Shown here: piece after piece, positions 7,421 to 15,503 of the stretch
Layout: each line of letters begins with the position of its first letter
Numbering within the stretch: position 1 is the stretch's first letter
DNA from: Symbiodinium natans
Taxonomy: Eukaryota; Sar; Dinophyceae; Suessiales; Symbiodiniaceae
Assembly (NCBI GenBank): GCA_905221605.1
Contig: CAJNDS010000608.1
Coordinates: 85,001-105,341 of the forward strand
Length of the DNA: 20,341 nucleotides
Direction: 5' to 3'
Notes under the pieces: model-generated
What the model saw: the letters and a program-made list of their open reading frames with translations, nothing else
The model's database searches: none
What the model was told of the DNA's origin: nothing
Position numbers and translations under genes: made by a program

Positions 7421-7611
7421 TTAAAGGGTCTTATAAGGTATCCTGGCCGTAAAGGCTATGCCCGGCTTCAAGGGTTGTACAAGCGATCCCAACCCTACAC
7501 CCTAAGCACGGGAATCAAGGGTACCACTTACAAACCCCTTGCCCCTGTGAGTCCCGAAGCTAGAAGCCTCGAATCGGGTTTGTGCAGGACTATTGCTATA
7601 CTCCCCTTAGA
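7421..7611. other. Spacer, nothing recognised
   Basis: No motif beyond isolated CCCTA words. Confidence 0.4.
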
Positions 7612-7708
7612 ACCTTAATAAAGACAATAGTTTTTTATATCCTCTTGGCTTGTATATAAATATATAAACCAAAACTTAAATTTAAAAAAAAAAAAAAAAA
7701 GAAAAAAA
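7612..7708 (+). other. AT-rich stretch ending in poly(A), possible retroposed 3' end
   Basis: AATAAA near 7617 and an ATATAAATATATAAA segment precede an A17-G-A7 tract at 7684-7708. This resembles the 3' end of a retroposed transcript, but I find no target-site duplication and no coding remnant upstream. Confidence 0.4.
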
Positions 7709-7798
7709 GGATATAGACTGTGGGAGCGGGGATGAATCGCCGTCCAGCTGCTGTGGGATCCTGACAGCGGCCCCCGAACAGTCCTGCAGCTTTGCGAT

Positions 7799-7832
7799 CC
7801 CTAAACCCTAAACCCTAAACCCTAAACCCTAA
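7799..7832 (-). repeat. Short CCCTAAA tract
   Basis: Just under five perfect heptamers with sharp edges. Confidence 0.9.
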
Positions 7833-7950
7833 CACCCTCCAGAGGGATAAGGAACGACGGCAAGCATTTTGGGTTGCGGGCTGAGGGATCCAGAGGGCCT
7901 AATTGGAGTACTCCAGGGAGACAGGAGTCAAGCAGCAAGTAGGAACAAGT

Positions 7951-8028
7951 TAGGGTTTAGGGTTTAGGGTTTAGGGTTTAGGGTTTAGGGTTTAGGGTTT
8001 AGGGTTTAGGGTTTAGGGTTTAGGGCTT
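7951..8028 (+). repeat. TTTAGGG tract
   Basis: Eleven almost perfect G-strand heptamers, one of the most homogeneous tracts here. Confidence 0.94.
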
Positions 8029-8077
8029 AACAAAAGGAGAAACCAGCAGTGATAGAAGTTCCATGCTGTCCGCAGCA

Positions 8078-8212
8078 CCCTAGCACCCCAAACCCCTAAA
8101 CCCTTCCTCGCTACTCAAGCAGGAACCCCAAACCCTAAACCCCTGAACCCCAAACCCTGCACACACCCTAAAACCTAAACCGCGAACCTGCAAACATAAA
8201 CCCCAAAACCCT
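8078..8212 (-). repeat. Decayed C-strand tract
   Basis: CCCCAAA, CCCCTAAA and CCTAAAC variants are interspersed with other bases. Confidence 0.7.
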
Positions 8213-8264
8213 GCCAAGTTGCATAAGGCCCACCGAGGCCAAAAACTCAGTCGGCGTGCTGCCT

Positions 8265-8499
8265 AGGGTTTAGGGTTTAGGGTCTAGGGTTTTGGTTTAG
8301 GGTTTAGGGTTTAGGGTTTAGGCTTTAGGCTTTAGGCTTTAGGCTTTAGGGTTTAGGTTTAGGGTTTGGGGTTTGGGGTTTGGGGTGTCGGGTTTAGGGT
8401 TTAGGGTTTAGGGTTTCGGGTTTAGGGTTTGGGGTTTGGGGTTTAGGGTTTAGGGTTTACGGCTCAGGGCTTCGGATTTAGGGTTTAGGGTTTAGGCTT
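8265..8499 (+). repeat. TTTAGGG tract with TTTAGGC and TTTGGGG blocks
   Basis: Contains four consecutive TTTAGGC copies and two separate groups of TTTGGGG. Variant types are clustered. Confidence 0.93.
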
Positions 8500-8645
8500 G
8501 AATATGGCGCAGAAGCTGAAGGTCGGGATGCAGACTAGCTTCGAAAGCTTCGTGAGACGCGAAGAGCAGCCATGGCCCAATTGTGGCGGGCCACCGAATA
8601 CTTTCATCCCACCCCACGCCGTCTCAGTCTCAGGCAGCAAAGCCA

Positions 8646-8704
8646 CCCTAAACCCTAAACCCTAAACCCTAAACCCTGAACCCTGAACCCTGAACCCTAA
8701 ACCT
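8646..8704 (-). repeat. CCCTAAA tract with three CCCTGAA
   Basis: Eight heptamers, five CCCTAAA-type and three consecutive CCCTGAA. Confidence 0.92.
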
Positions 8705-9086
8705 ATTCCTTGTTAGGGTTGAAGCCTAAACTCAACTCAACTGCCTGCTTCCCAGAATCAATTCCTCCCCGTCAAGGGGCTGATGGATCTCAAGGCCGGG
8801 GCTTCTTCTAGGGCTTTCAGGGGCTCCTCAACGGCCGAAGCCCTGGGCCCCTACATACGGGCATTTCCGAAACTAGGGGTACCTTGTTGGGGCCCTTACT
8901 ACAAGGGACTCCTACTATTTGGGGTCTATATTTAGGGGCCCCCTTAGTTTTTCGTCAACTCCCAAAACCCAACAAATTGCACAGCAGAAGGATACCCCCA
9001 CAGGGTGTACCAAGATGCAGTTGTAGCTTGCATGCGGCCGGCAGTAGCAAACCTGGACTTGGCGGTAGGGCGCAGGGTGCAGAGGG
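8705..9086. other. Longest C-to-G insert, no confirmed gene
   Basis: 382 bp. The left 280 bp holds GGGGCCC/AGGGGTACC words. The right 100 bp is open on the minus strand in two frames, one reading TASWYTLWGYPSAVQFVGFW and another CKLQLHLGTPCGGILLLCN. Neither is recognised, and the conflict argues caution. Confidence 0.35.
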
Positions 9087-9210
9087 TTTAGGGTTTAGGG
9101 GTTAGGGGTTAGGGTTTAGGGTTTAGGGTTTAGGGTTTAGGGTTTAGGGTTTAGGGTTTGGGGTTTAGGGTTTAGGGTTTAGGGTTTAGGGTTTAGGGTT
9201 TAGGGTTTGG
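9087..9210 (+). repeat. TTTAGGG tract
   Basis: About seventeen heptamers with two TTAGGGG-like copies near the left edge and one TTTGGGG. Confidence 0.94.
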
Positions 9211-9575
9211 AGGAGTTTGAGTTCAGAAGGGTTTAGGGCTTGGGGTTCTGAAAGGTCTTGGGTTCTGAGGGTTTAGGGTTCACAAGCCTTATTTAGGGCT
9301 TAGGATTTAGGGTTCAGAAAGGTTCAGGGCTTAGGGTTCTGAAGGTTCTGGATTCTGAGGGTTTAGGGTTCACCAGCTTTATTCAGGGTTTAAGATTTAG
9401 GGTTTAGAAGGTTCAGGGCTTAGGGCTCTGAAGGTTTTGGGTTCTGAGGGCTTAGGGTTCACAAGCTTTATTCAGGGTTTAGGATTGAGGGCTCAGAAAG
9501 GTTCAGGGCTTCGGGTTCTGAAGGTCTTGGGTTCTGAGGGTTTAGGGTTCAGAAGGTTTAGGGGATAGAGGGTTT
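9211..9575 (+). repeat. ~90-bp minisatellite built from the heptamer
   Basis: About four units. The landmark GGGTTCAC(A/C)AGC(C)TTATT recurs at 9281, 9371 and 9460 (periods 90 and 89), and a fourth unit ends without it. Each unit carries GGTTCTGAGGG, TTTAGGG-like words and CAGAAAGGTTCAGGGCTT. It looks like a decayed telomere-like tract later amplified at a longer period. Confidence 0.85.
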
Positions 9576-9686
9576 AAGGTTCGGGCTGGGGGCTTAGTGC
9601 TAAAAAGGCGTCGACCCATGCCGGCCGGAAGCTCCGGGGGGAGGGGACTTGCCCCTTCGTGGGTTGAGGGTTACTTCTGCACCCTA

Positions 9687-9735
9687 CCTAAACCCGAAAC
9701 CCTAAACCCTAAACCCTAAACCCTAAACCCTAAAA
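9687..9735 (-). repeat. CCCTAAA tract
   Basis: Seven heptamers, one CCCGAAA. Confidence 0.92.
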
Positions 9736-9947
9736 TGCAACACATGAAGTTCAAGTGGCTGCACACGAACGACAGCCTGCTGACACATGATAAACACATG
9801 TACGAGAAAAATTGCCCAAAACACTCCACATCCACCCCGAAAGTCCCAAGTGTTGAGCCCTGAACTCGAAACCCATACACCAACCACTAAGCCCCAAAGC
9901 CCCTAAACCCTAAAACCCTAAGCCCTGGACCCTGTAACCCCCTTCAA
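9736..9947. other. Spacer with an open plus-strand frame
   Basis: From the ATG at 9736 the plus strand stays open for about 42 codons (HMKFKWLHTNDSLLTHDK… to a TGA near 9863). The minus strand is also open in two frames. No family is recognised. A short degenerate C-strand patch lies at about 9890-9924. Confidence 0.3.
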
Positions 9948-10076
9948 CCCTCAGAAGCTAAAGGGCCCGGTAGCCCTAAACCCTAAACCCTAAACCCTGA
10001 ACCCTGAACCCTGAACCCTAAACCCTAAACCCTAAACCCTAACCCTTAAGCCCTCAGAAGCTGAAGGGCCCGGTAG
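9948..10076. repeat. C tract bracketed by a 26-bp direct repeat
   Basis: CCCTCAGAAGCT(A/G)AAGGG…CCCGGTAG occurs at 9948-9973 and again at 10,051-10,076, differing by one base. Between them lie about ten CCCTAAA/CCCTGAA heptamers (9974-10,047). This is the layout expected if a telomere-like tract arose at a duplicated break. Confidence 0.85.
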
Positions 10077-10144
10077 ATGCCCGGCTCGGCGTGGATCGGA
10101 TCCGATGCGAGGAATCGGAAGGTTGAGTTCCGAAGCCTAGGGCT
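10052..10144 (-). other. Candidate exon, minus strand
   Basis: After a CCCCAG acceptor-like edge that follows CCCCAAA repeats, the minus strand is open for about 30 codons, with FLASDPIHAEPGIYRALQ in the middle. A TAA follows in frame inside the next C tract, so reading would need a splice donor near CTGAGG|GCTTAA (GC type). The last 25 bases are duplicated at 9948-9973. The mixed, helix-compatible composition looks coding, but no family is recognised. Confidence 0.33.
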
Positions 10145-10146
10145 CT

Positions 10147-10360
10147 GGGGTTTGGGGTTTACGGTTTAGGGTTTAGGGTTTGGGGTTTGGGGTTTGGGGT
10201 TTAGGGTTTAGGGCTTTGGGGTTTGGGGGTTTAGGGCTTAGTGTTCAGCGTTTAGGGTTTAGGGCTAGGGCTTTGGGTTTGGGGCTTAGGGTTTAGGATT
10301 TAGGGATTAGGGTTTAGGGTTTTGGGGTTTGGGGATTTAGGGTTTTGGGATTAGGGCTTA
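10147..10360 (+). repeat. Degenerate TTTGGGG/TTTAGGG tract
   Basis: Heptamer and octamer variants, with TTTGGGG as common as TTTAGGG. Irregular phase. Confidence 0.85.
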
Positions 10361-10463
10361 CAGGTGTCCTGGTGAGGCGGAAAAGGAGGAGGGTCCTTCG
10401 GAAGGATCGAATTCACCATCCTCGGCCGCGGAGGCGGCGCGCTCGTCTCTTGCGCTTCGATAC

Positions 10464-10534
10464 CTGGACGGCCGGCTTCACAATCTCCCGCAAATTCTCG
10501 ACGAGAAATTCTCTGGCATGCCCAGCTCGGGAAG
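10464..10534 (-). other. Candidate exon, minus strand, with canonical splice-like edges
   Basis: 71-nt segment on the minus strand. It follows AAACCCTCAG, where the acceptor lies in repeat-derived sequence, and ends at CAG|GTATCG, a canonical donor. Between them it reads openly, including REFLVENLREIVKPAVQ, an amphipathic, helix-like sequence. Its phase-0 end is compatible with the phase-0 start of the candidate at 10,144, which would leave a 319-nt intron made mostly of telomere-like repeat. Without splicing the frame runs on through Arg/Lys-rich codons to a stop. The opposite strand is also open but very Arg-rich, typical of a shadow. Confidence 0.37.
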
Positions 10535-10536
10535 CT

Positions 10537-10612
10537 GAGGGTTTGGGGTTTAGGGTATAGGGTTTAGGGTTTAGGGTATAGGGTTTAGGGTTTAGGGTCT
10601 AGGGGGTGTAGG
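10537..10612 (+). repeat. TTTAGGG tract with TATAGGG variants
   Basis: About ten heptamers, two of them TATAGGG spaced 21 bp apart. The last telomere-like tract of the window. Confidence 0.9.
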
Positions 10613-10998
10613 GGCTTTGGGGGGGCTGTTAGGCTTTATGAGCCCCGGAGTTGGCACTCTCTTAAGCGGGTAGGGGGGGGGGGGGGTGGCTGAGCAAAAT
10701 AGGGTCTATTTAGAAGCTACCGCCTGGGATTATTAATCAATTTTAGCATATCCAAGACAACCCAGCTACTTCTCCAACAACGTCTCACGCATATGCGCAC
10801 TTAGACAACTCATTTCGGACTGATAAATGTTTTGGCTCTTGCAATCTCAGACCCTAAGCCCGGAACCCTGACCACAAATTCGTACACTCTAAAACCCTAC
10901 ACAAGAAACTCTATACCGTATTTCCTAAACTCTAACTCCTAAACCCAGAATCTAGAAAGAAAAGGAGGAAAAAGAAAGAATCATGTGCAGACGTTCCT
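10613..10998. other. Mostly single-copy transition with a G14 run
   Basis: G14 at 10,673-10,686, then about 300 bp of ordinary-looking DNA with a few decayed CCCTAA words near 10,850-10,950. It separates the telomere-like zone from the purine/pyrimidine-biased zone. No gene is recognised. Confidence 0.5.
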
Positions 10999-11776
10999 GT
11001 GTTCCTATCTTCGGAGTTCTTCTATTCCTATCTCTGCTGATTTTTCAGAATGGAAGGAGGGCTTCATTTTCCCTCTCACTTTTCCTTTCACTTTTCTTTT
11101 CTCACTCCAAGCAGAAGGGAGAAGACAAGGGAGAGAGGTGAGAGATAGAGAGCCCCTTACAGCTCAATAAATAGAAAGGTGACCAAAATGGATGAAAAGA
11201 TCGCCTGCTTTCATTTCTAAACGGCCTGTCCCCGCCTTCTTTTCTTTGCACAGTGCAGACATAAATAAACACGAAAGAAGAAAGAGGGCCTTTCCCTACT
11301 ATTTCCTTCGCTATCCTGGAATCCTGGTTCGGAAAAGAAAGGAACAGCTACCAGCCCCCCTCCCGACTTTCATCTTTCCATTTCTTTTGTTTCGTCACGC
11401 TCAAACGGACAGAAGAAGGGCGGCCTCTAGTGTTTCCTCGCCTCCTTCTGCACTGTTATAACTTCCTTTCTTTTCTCTTCTGTTGCTTTGTGTGACAGGT
11501 GCGGGGGCATTTCTTTCACTTTTCCCATCGAAGAAAGGCTCCCTTCCTATCCGCATATTTTCTTTTCTCTTCCTTCCGAAAAAGACTATAAGAGGCAGGG
11601 ATAAACAGAATGAAAGAGGAGTCTCCTTTTGCTTTCCGACTACCTTCTCACCACAAAAAGGAACCCTTCTCTTTCTTCCCTTGACTTTCTTTTATCTTGT
11701 TTGCATTCTACGTTTCCCACTAAGAAAATGAGACAATGATGAAGATAAGTGAAGAAAGATCACCTGCCTGCACGCA
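10999..11776 (-). repeat. Inverted, diverged, internally deleted copy of the 2.25-kb unit
   Basis: The reverse complement follows the array unit: the 14,780-14,640 part first, then 14,583-14,430, then 14,000-13,740. Diagnostic matches include GGTTCGGAAAAGAAAGGAAC, TCACCACAAAAAGGAACCC and GAAAGATCACCTGCCTG. The ~14,040-14,400 part is missing. The strand is pyrimidine-rich, opposite to the array. Confidence 0.85.
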
Positions 11777-11929
11777 GGTTCTCGGGAGCTTGTCTCGACC
11801 GGGCTGTCCCTCCTTTCCCCGCACGTCCCTTCGCTTGTCCCCATTGATCTCTCGCGTCTCTTCCCTTTGCACTCTCTCGCCTCTGGCCCGCCTTCCATGC
11901 TGAAAATGCTGAAGAGATACGAAAAGAAG
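11777..11929. other. Unique linker between inverted and direct copies
   Basis: GC-richer, pyrimidine-rich segment without a counterpart elsewhere in the window. It sits at the switch of orientation. Confidence 0.6.
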
Positions 11930-12316
11930 AGCTCATGATTCTTTCTCATTTCTTCTTCTTTATCATTCCCATATGAGTAAAGAAGAAAGATTAGGAGAGA
12001 GAGCCCTGCGGCAATTCCTGTTTTGGGCGGAAGAAAAGAAACAAAGAGATAATAAGAGAGAAGAACGAATAAGAAGGTGCCGGGAACGAAGATGGAAACT
12101 GCTCCTTCACCCTGGTCTATCGCTTCCTTTTCGAATTTGTTCGGAAGGAAGATCGAAGAAGATAGTGGGAAAAAAGGAGTGAAGTGCCCGTAGAAGGGAG
12201 AAAGTGAAAGGGATGCCCCCGCAACTTTCATATTTTGATAAGAATGCAAGCGCCAGCAGAGAAGAAAGGAAGAGAGAATAACGAGGAAAGAGCGGAAACC
12301 GAGGAGATTAGGAGCC
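11930..12316 (+). repeat. Diverged founding cassette in direct orientation
   Basis: Begins with a GATTCTTTCTCATTTCTTC box and continues with GGGATGCCCCCGCAACTTTCA and GAAAGGAAGAGAGAATAACG, all recurring inside the array units. The next GATTCTTTC box is at 12,519, so one complete cassette is about 581 bp. It is more diverged than the copies to the right. Confidence 0.8.
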
Positions 12317-12679
12317 AGGTTTCCCTGATTGATTCTCGTCACTTTTCTCTGTTTTGGGAAGGTAAAGGGCTTTATATCTCCCACCTCTCTCCCTTGTCTT
12401 TTTGGTTGGAGTGAGAAAATATAAAGAAAAGCGAAAGGAAAAGTGAGAGGGAGAAAGAAGCCCTTCCATTCTGAAAAATCTACAGATTTAGAGACAGGAA
12501 TAGGGGACAATATGGAAATGATTCTTTCTTATTTCTTCACGTTGTCTCCTTTCCCTATATGACTCCCTTGCGATTTCCCTTTTGGTTGGAGTGAGAAGAG
12601 ACAAAAGAAAAGTGAAAGGAAAAGTGAGAAGGAGAAAGGACGCAGAGATAGGAATAGAAAAACTCAGAAGAGACACAGT

Positions 12680-13256
12680 CTCAGACAAGATAATTTGCTG
12701 ACTTGTGATTGCGTGGCTGCCTTGGCAAGAGTTGTTGCTGGAATGGCTTTTGGGAAGAAAGTCGGAGGTGCACTTTTCGATCCAGGCGTGTTTCGCGAGC
12801 CGCAGCTTCTAGCCTCCTCTTGCTTGGGCGTGGCCAAGCGCCAGGGAGCAGAAATGCTGCGTTCTTCAAGTTTCAAATTCGTTTCTGTAGTTTCAGACTA
12901 GTTGCAAAATAGTTTCAAAATCCAGTTGCAAAATCGTTGTTAAGGGGAAACTGCGTTTTTCTACGCGCAATTGCAAAAAATGCAGGAATCTCTAGAAGTT
13001 CTGGTTTTCAACAAGCGCGGACAGAAATTGCAGCTCCTCCTTAACAGCGATATTTCAACTGGATTTTGAAACTAGTTTGAAACTGACTTGAGACTAATTT
13101 GAAACTATGGAAACGATTTTGAAACTCGAAACACTACCATATTCCGGACTTTCTGCCCCCCTCCTGGCCCCTCACATATGGCCCTCACGCACGGGAAGTT
13201 GACTTTGGTCAGGCGTGACTAGAGACCAGAGCTTCCGAAAGCTTGCCAATCTCCGG
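12680..13256. mobile_element. Putative insertion in the cassette, unit 1 (ACAGT flanks)
   Basis: The cassette sequence AGAGACAC(A/G)G…ATAGAGGA is contiguous near 14,241-14,262 but here is split by about 577 bp bounded by ACAGT direct repeats (12,675-12,679 and 13,257-13,261). That is the layout of an insertion with a 5-bp target duplication. The inserted DNA is less purine-biased than its surroundings and includes the 258-bp foldback. No transposase frame and no obvious terminal inverted repeat are seen, so a non-autonomous element or a recombination insert are both possible. Confidence 0.5.
12869..13126. repeat. 258-bp foldback, unit 1
   Basis: The left arm (about 12,869-12,946) and the right arm (about 13,038-13,126) are imperfect reverse complements. 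Matching words are AGTTTCAAATTCGTTTC, AGTTTCAAAATCCAGTTG and CGTTGTTAAGG on the left against their complements on the right. The loop is about 90 bases. TTTCAAA/TTTGAAA words recur within each arm. Confidence 0.8.
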
Positions 13257-14975
13257 ACAGTAGGAATAGAGGAATGTGTGGAAATGATTCTTTCCTAGTT
13301 CTTCATCTTCTTTCTCCTTTCCCTATGTATGAGAAAAGAAGACAGACAAGGAGAGAGAGCCCCCTGCAATTGGGAATTTCCCCAGAAGAGAGAAAGCGAA
13401 AGGGATGCCCCCACAACTTTCACGTTTTTCATAAGAATGTAAGCACCAAGAGAGAAGAGAAAGGAAAAGAGAATAGCGAGGAAAGAGGCAAGGAAACACA
13501 GGAGGCAGCCCCTCCGCTTGCTTCTTGAATGAAAAAGACATCGGAGAAATGGAAACATGAAATTGAGAGGGAAGTTGCGCTTTTCCTTGCTGAAGAACAA
13601 AGCGATTCCAAAGAACATGGAAAGCACAAGGACTGAACTGGGAAAGGTAGGGAAAGGGATTCTTCCCTTTTTTTGCTTTCCTTCAATCTGCGATGTAAAG
13701 GGAAAAGATGCAGCGGACAGGTCTGAAAATACAGGCAGGTGATCTTTTTTCCTTATTGTCATCATTGTCTCTTTTTCTCAGTGGGAAACGTCTCATTTTC
13801 TCAGCGGGAAACGTAAAGTGCAAAAAGATAAAAGAAAGAAAGTAGGGAAGAGTGGGAAGGTTCCTTTTTGTGGTGAGAAGGTAGTCGGAAAGCAACAGGA
13901 GACTCCTCTTTCATTCTGTTTACCCCTACCTCTTATAGTCTTTTCGGAAGGAAGAGGGAAGAACATACGCGGATAGGAAGGCAGCCTTTCTTTGATGGGG
14001 AAAGGAAAGGGATGCGCTGCCCCCTCAATTTTCATGTTGATGGGAATGTAAGCACCGGGAGAGAAGAAAGGAAGAGAGAATAGCGAGGAAAGAGGCAAGG
14101 AAACACATGAGATTAGGAGTCAGGTTCCGGTGATTGATGTTCGTCTCTTGTCTTCTTTTTGAGAAGGTCGCTTTTGGTTGGAGGAAGAAGTCCGCCTTCC
14201 ATTTTGAAGAATCTGCAGAGATAGGAATTGAAGAAATCACAAGAGACACGGATAGAGGACATTATAGACATGATTCTTTCTTATTCATTCATCTTCTTTC
14301 TTCTTTCCCTATATGAACACAGAACAAAGACAAGGAGAGAGAGCCTCCTGCAATTGGGAATTTCCCCAGAAGAGACAAAGTGAAAGGGATGTCCCCCGCA
14401 CCTTTCACACTTTTGAGAAGAATGTAAGCAACAGAAGAGAAGAGAAAGGAACTCATAATAGTGAGCAGGGAGGCGAGGAAAGACTGGAGGCAGACCTTCT
14501 TTCCGGTTGAGCAGGACGAAACAAGAGAATGTAAGATGTAAGTCGGGAGGGAGGCTGGTAGCCGTTCCTTTCTTTTCCGAACCAAAGACAAAGAGGAAGG
14601 AAGGCAGGATAGGTTTCCGTGATTGATTTTCGTCACCTCTCTATGTTTTGAGAAGGTAAAGGGCGTTCTATCTCTCACCCCTCTCCCTTGTCTTCTTGGT
14701 TGGAGTGAGAAAATATAAAAAAAGCGAAAGGAAAAGTGAGAGGGAGAAAGAAGCCCTCCTTCCATTCTGAAAAATCTGCAGATTTAGAGACAGGAATAGG
14801 GGACAATATGGAAATGATTCTTTCTTATTTCTTCACGTTGTCTCCTTTCCCTATATGACTCCCTTGCGATTTCCCTTTTGGTTGGAGTGAGAAGAGACAA
14901 AAGAAAAGTGAAAGGACAAGTGAGAAGAAGAAAGGATGCAGAGAAAGGAATAGAACAACTCAGAAGAGACACAGT

Positions 14976-15503
14976 CTCAGACAAGATAATTTACTGACTT
15001 GTGATTGCGTGGCTGCCTTGGCAAGAGTTGTTGCTGGTTTCGCGAGCCGCGGCTTCTAGCCTCCTCTTGCTTGGGCGTGGCCAAGCGCCAGGGAGCAGAA
15101 ATGCTGCGTTCTTCAAGTTTCAAATTCGTTTCTGTAGTTTCAGACTAGTTGCAAAACAGTTTCAAAATCCAGTTGCGAATTCGTTGTTAAGGGGAAACTG
15201 CGTTTTTCTACGCGCAATTGCAAAAAATGCAGGAATCTCTAGAGGTTCTGGTTTTCAACAAGCGCGGACAGAAATTGCAGCTCCTCCTTAACAGCGATAT
15301 TTCAACTGGATTTTGAAACTAGTTTGAAACTGACTTGAGACTAATTTGAAACTATGGAAACGATTTTGAAACTCGAAACACTACCATATTCCGGACTTTC
15401 TGCCCCCCTCCTGGCCCCTCACATATGGCCCTCACGCACGGGAAGTTGACTTTGGTCAGGCGTGACTAGAGACCAGAGCTTCCGAAAGCTTGCCAATCTC
15501 CGG
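14976..15503. mobile_element. Putative insertion, unit 2 copy
   Basis: Same segment carried along by unit amplification, 528 bp, with the same ACAGT bounds. Shorter by the 49-bp indel. Confidence 0.5.
15116..15373. repeat. 258-bp foldback, unit 2
   Basis: Same length and arm structure as in unit 1, with a few substitutions (for example GTTGCGAATTCG for GTTGCAAAATCG). Confidence 0.8.

Larger units (their letters stand above)
12317..14610 (+). repeat. 2.25-kb tandem array, unit 1
   Basis: 2,294 bp. Starts at AGGTTTCCCTGATTGATT, in register with units 2 and 3. The plus strand is purine-rich throughout (GAGAAAG, GGAAGAG words). It differs from the others by 49 extra bases at 12,742-12,790 and by more substitutions in its first ~350 bp, while the rest is nearly identical to unit 2. 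Internal homologous blocks at 13,255-13,530 and 14,242-14,516 show that the unit is itself made of older repeats. Minus-strand frames of up to about 160 codons exist, but the strand is stop-poor by composition and several overlap. Confidence 0.95.

Noticed and set aside
9736-9866. Inositol-phosphatase-like motif on the minus strand (FVCSHL)
   Set aside because: A six-residue resemblance without flanking motifs, and three other frames over the same bases are also open.
13295-13765. 156-codon hydrophobic minus-strand frame, repeated in unit 2
   Set aside because: It is conserved only because the units are nearly identical, it is broken by an insertion in unit 3, and other frames over the same bases are also open on this stop-poor strand.
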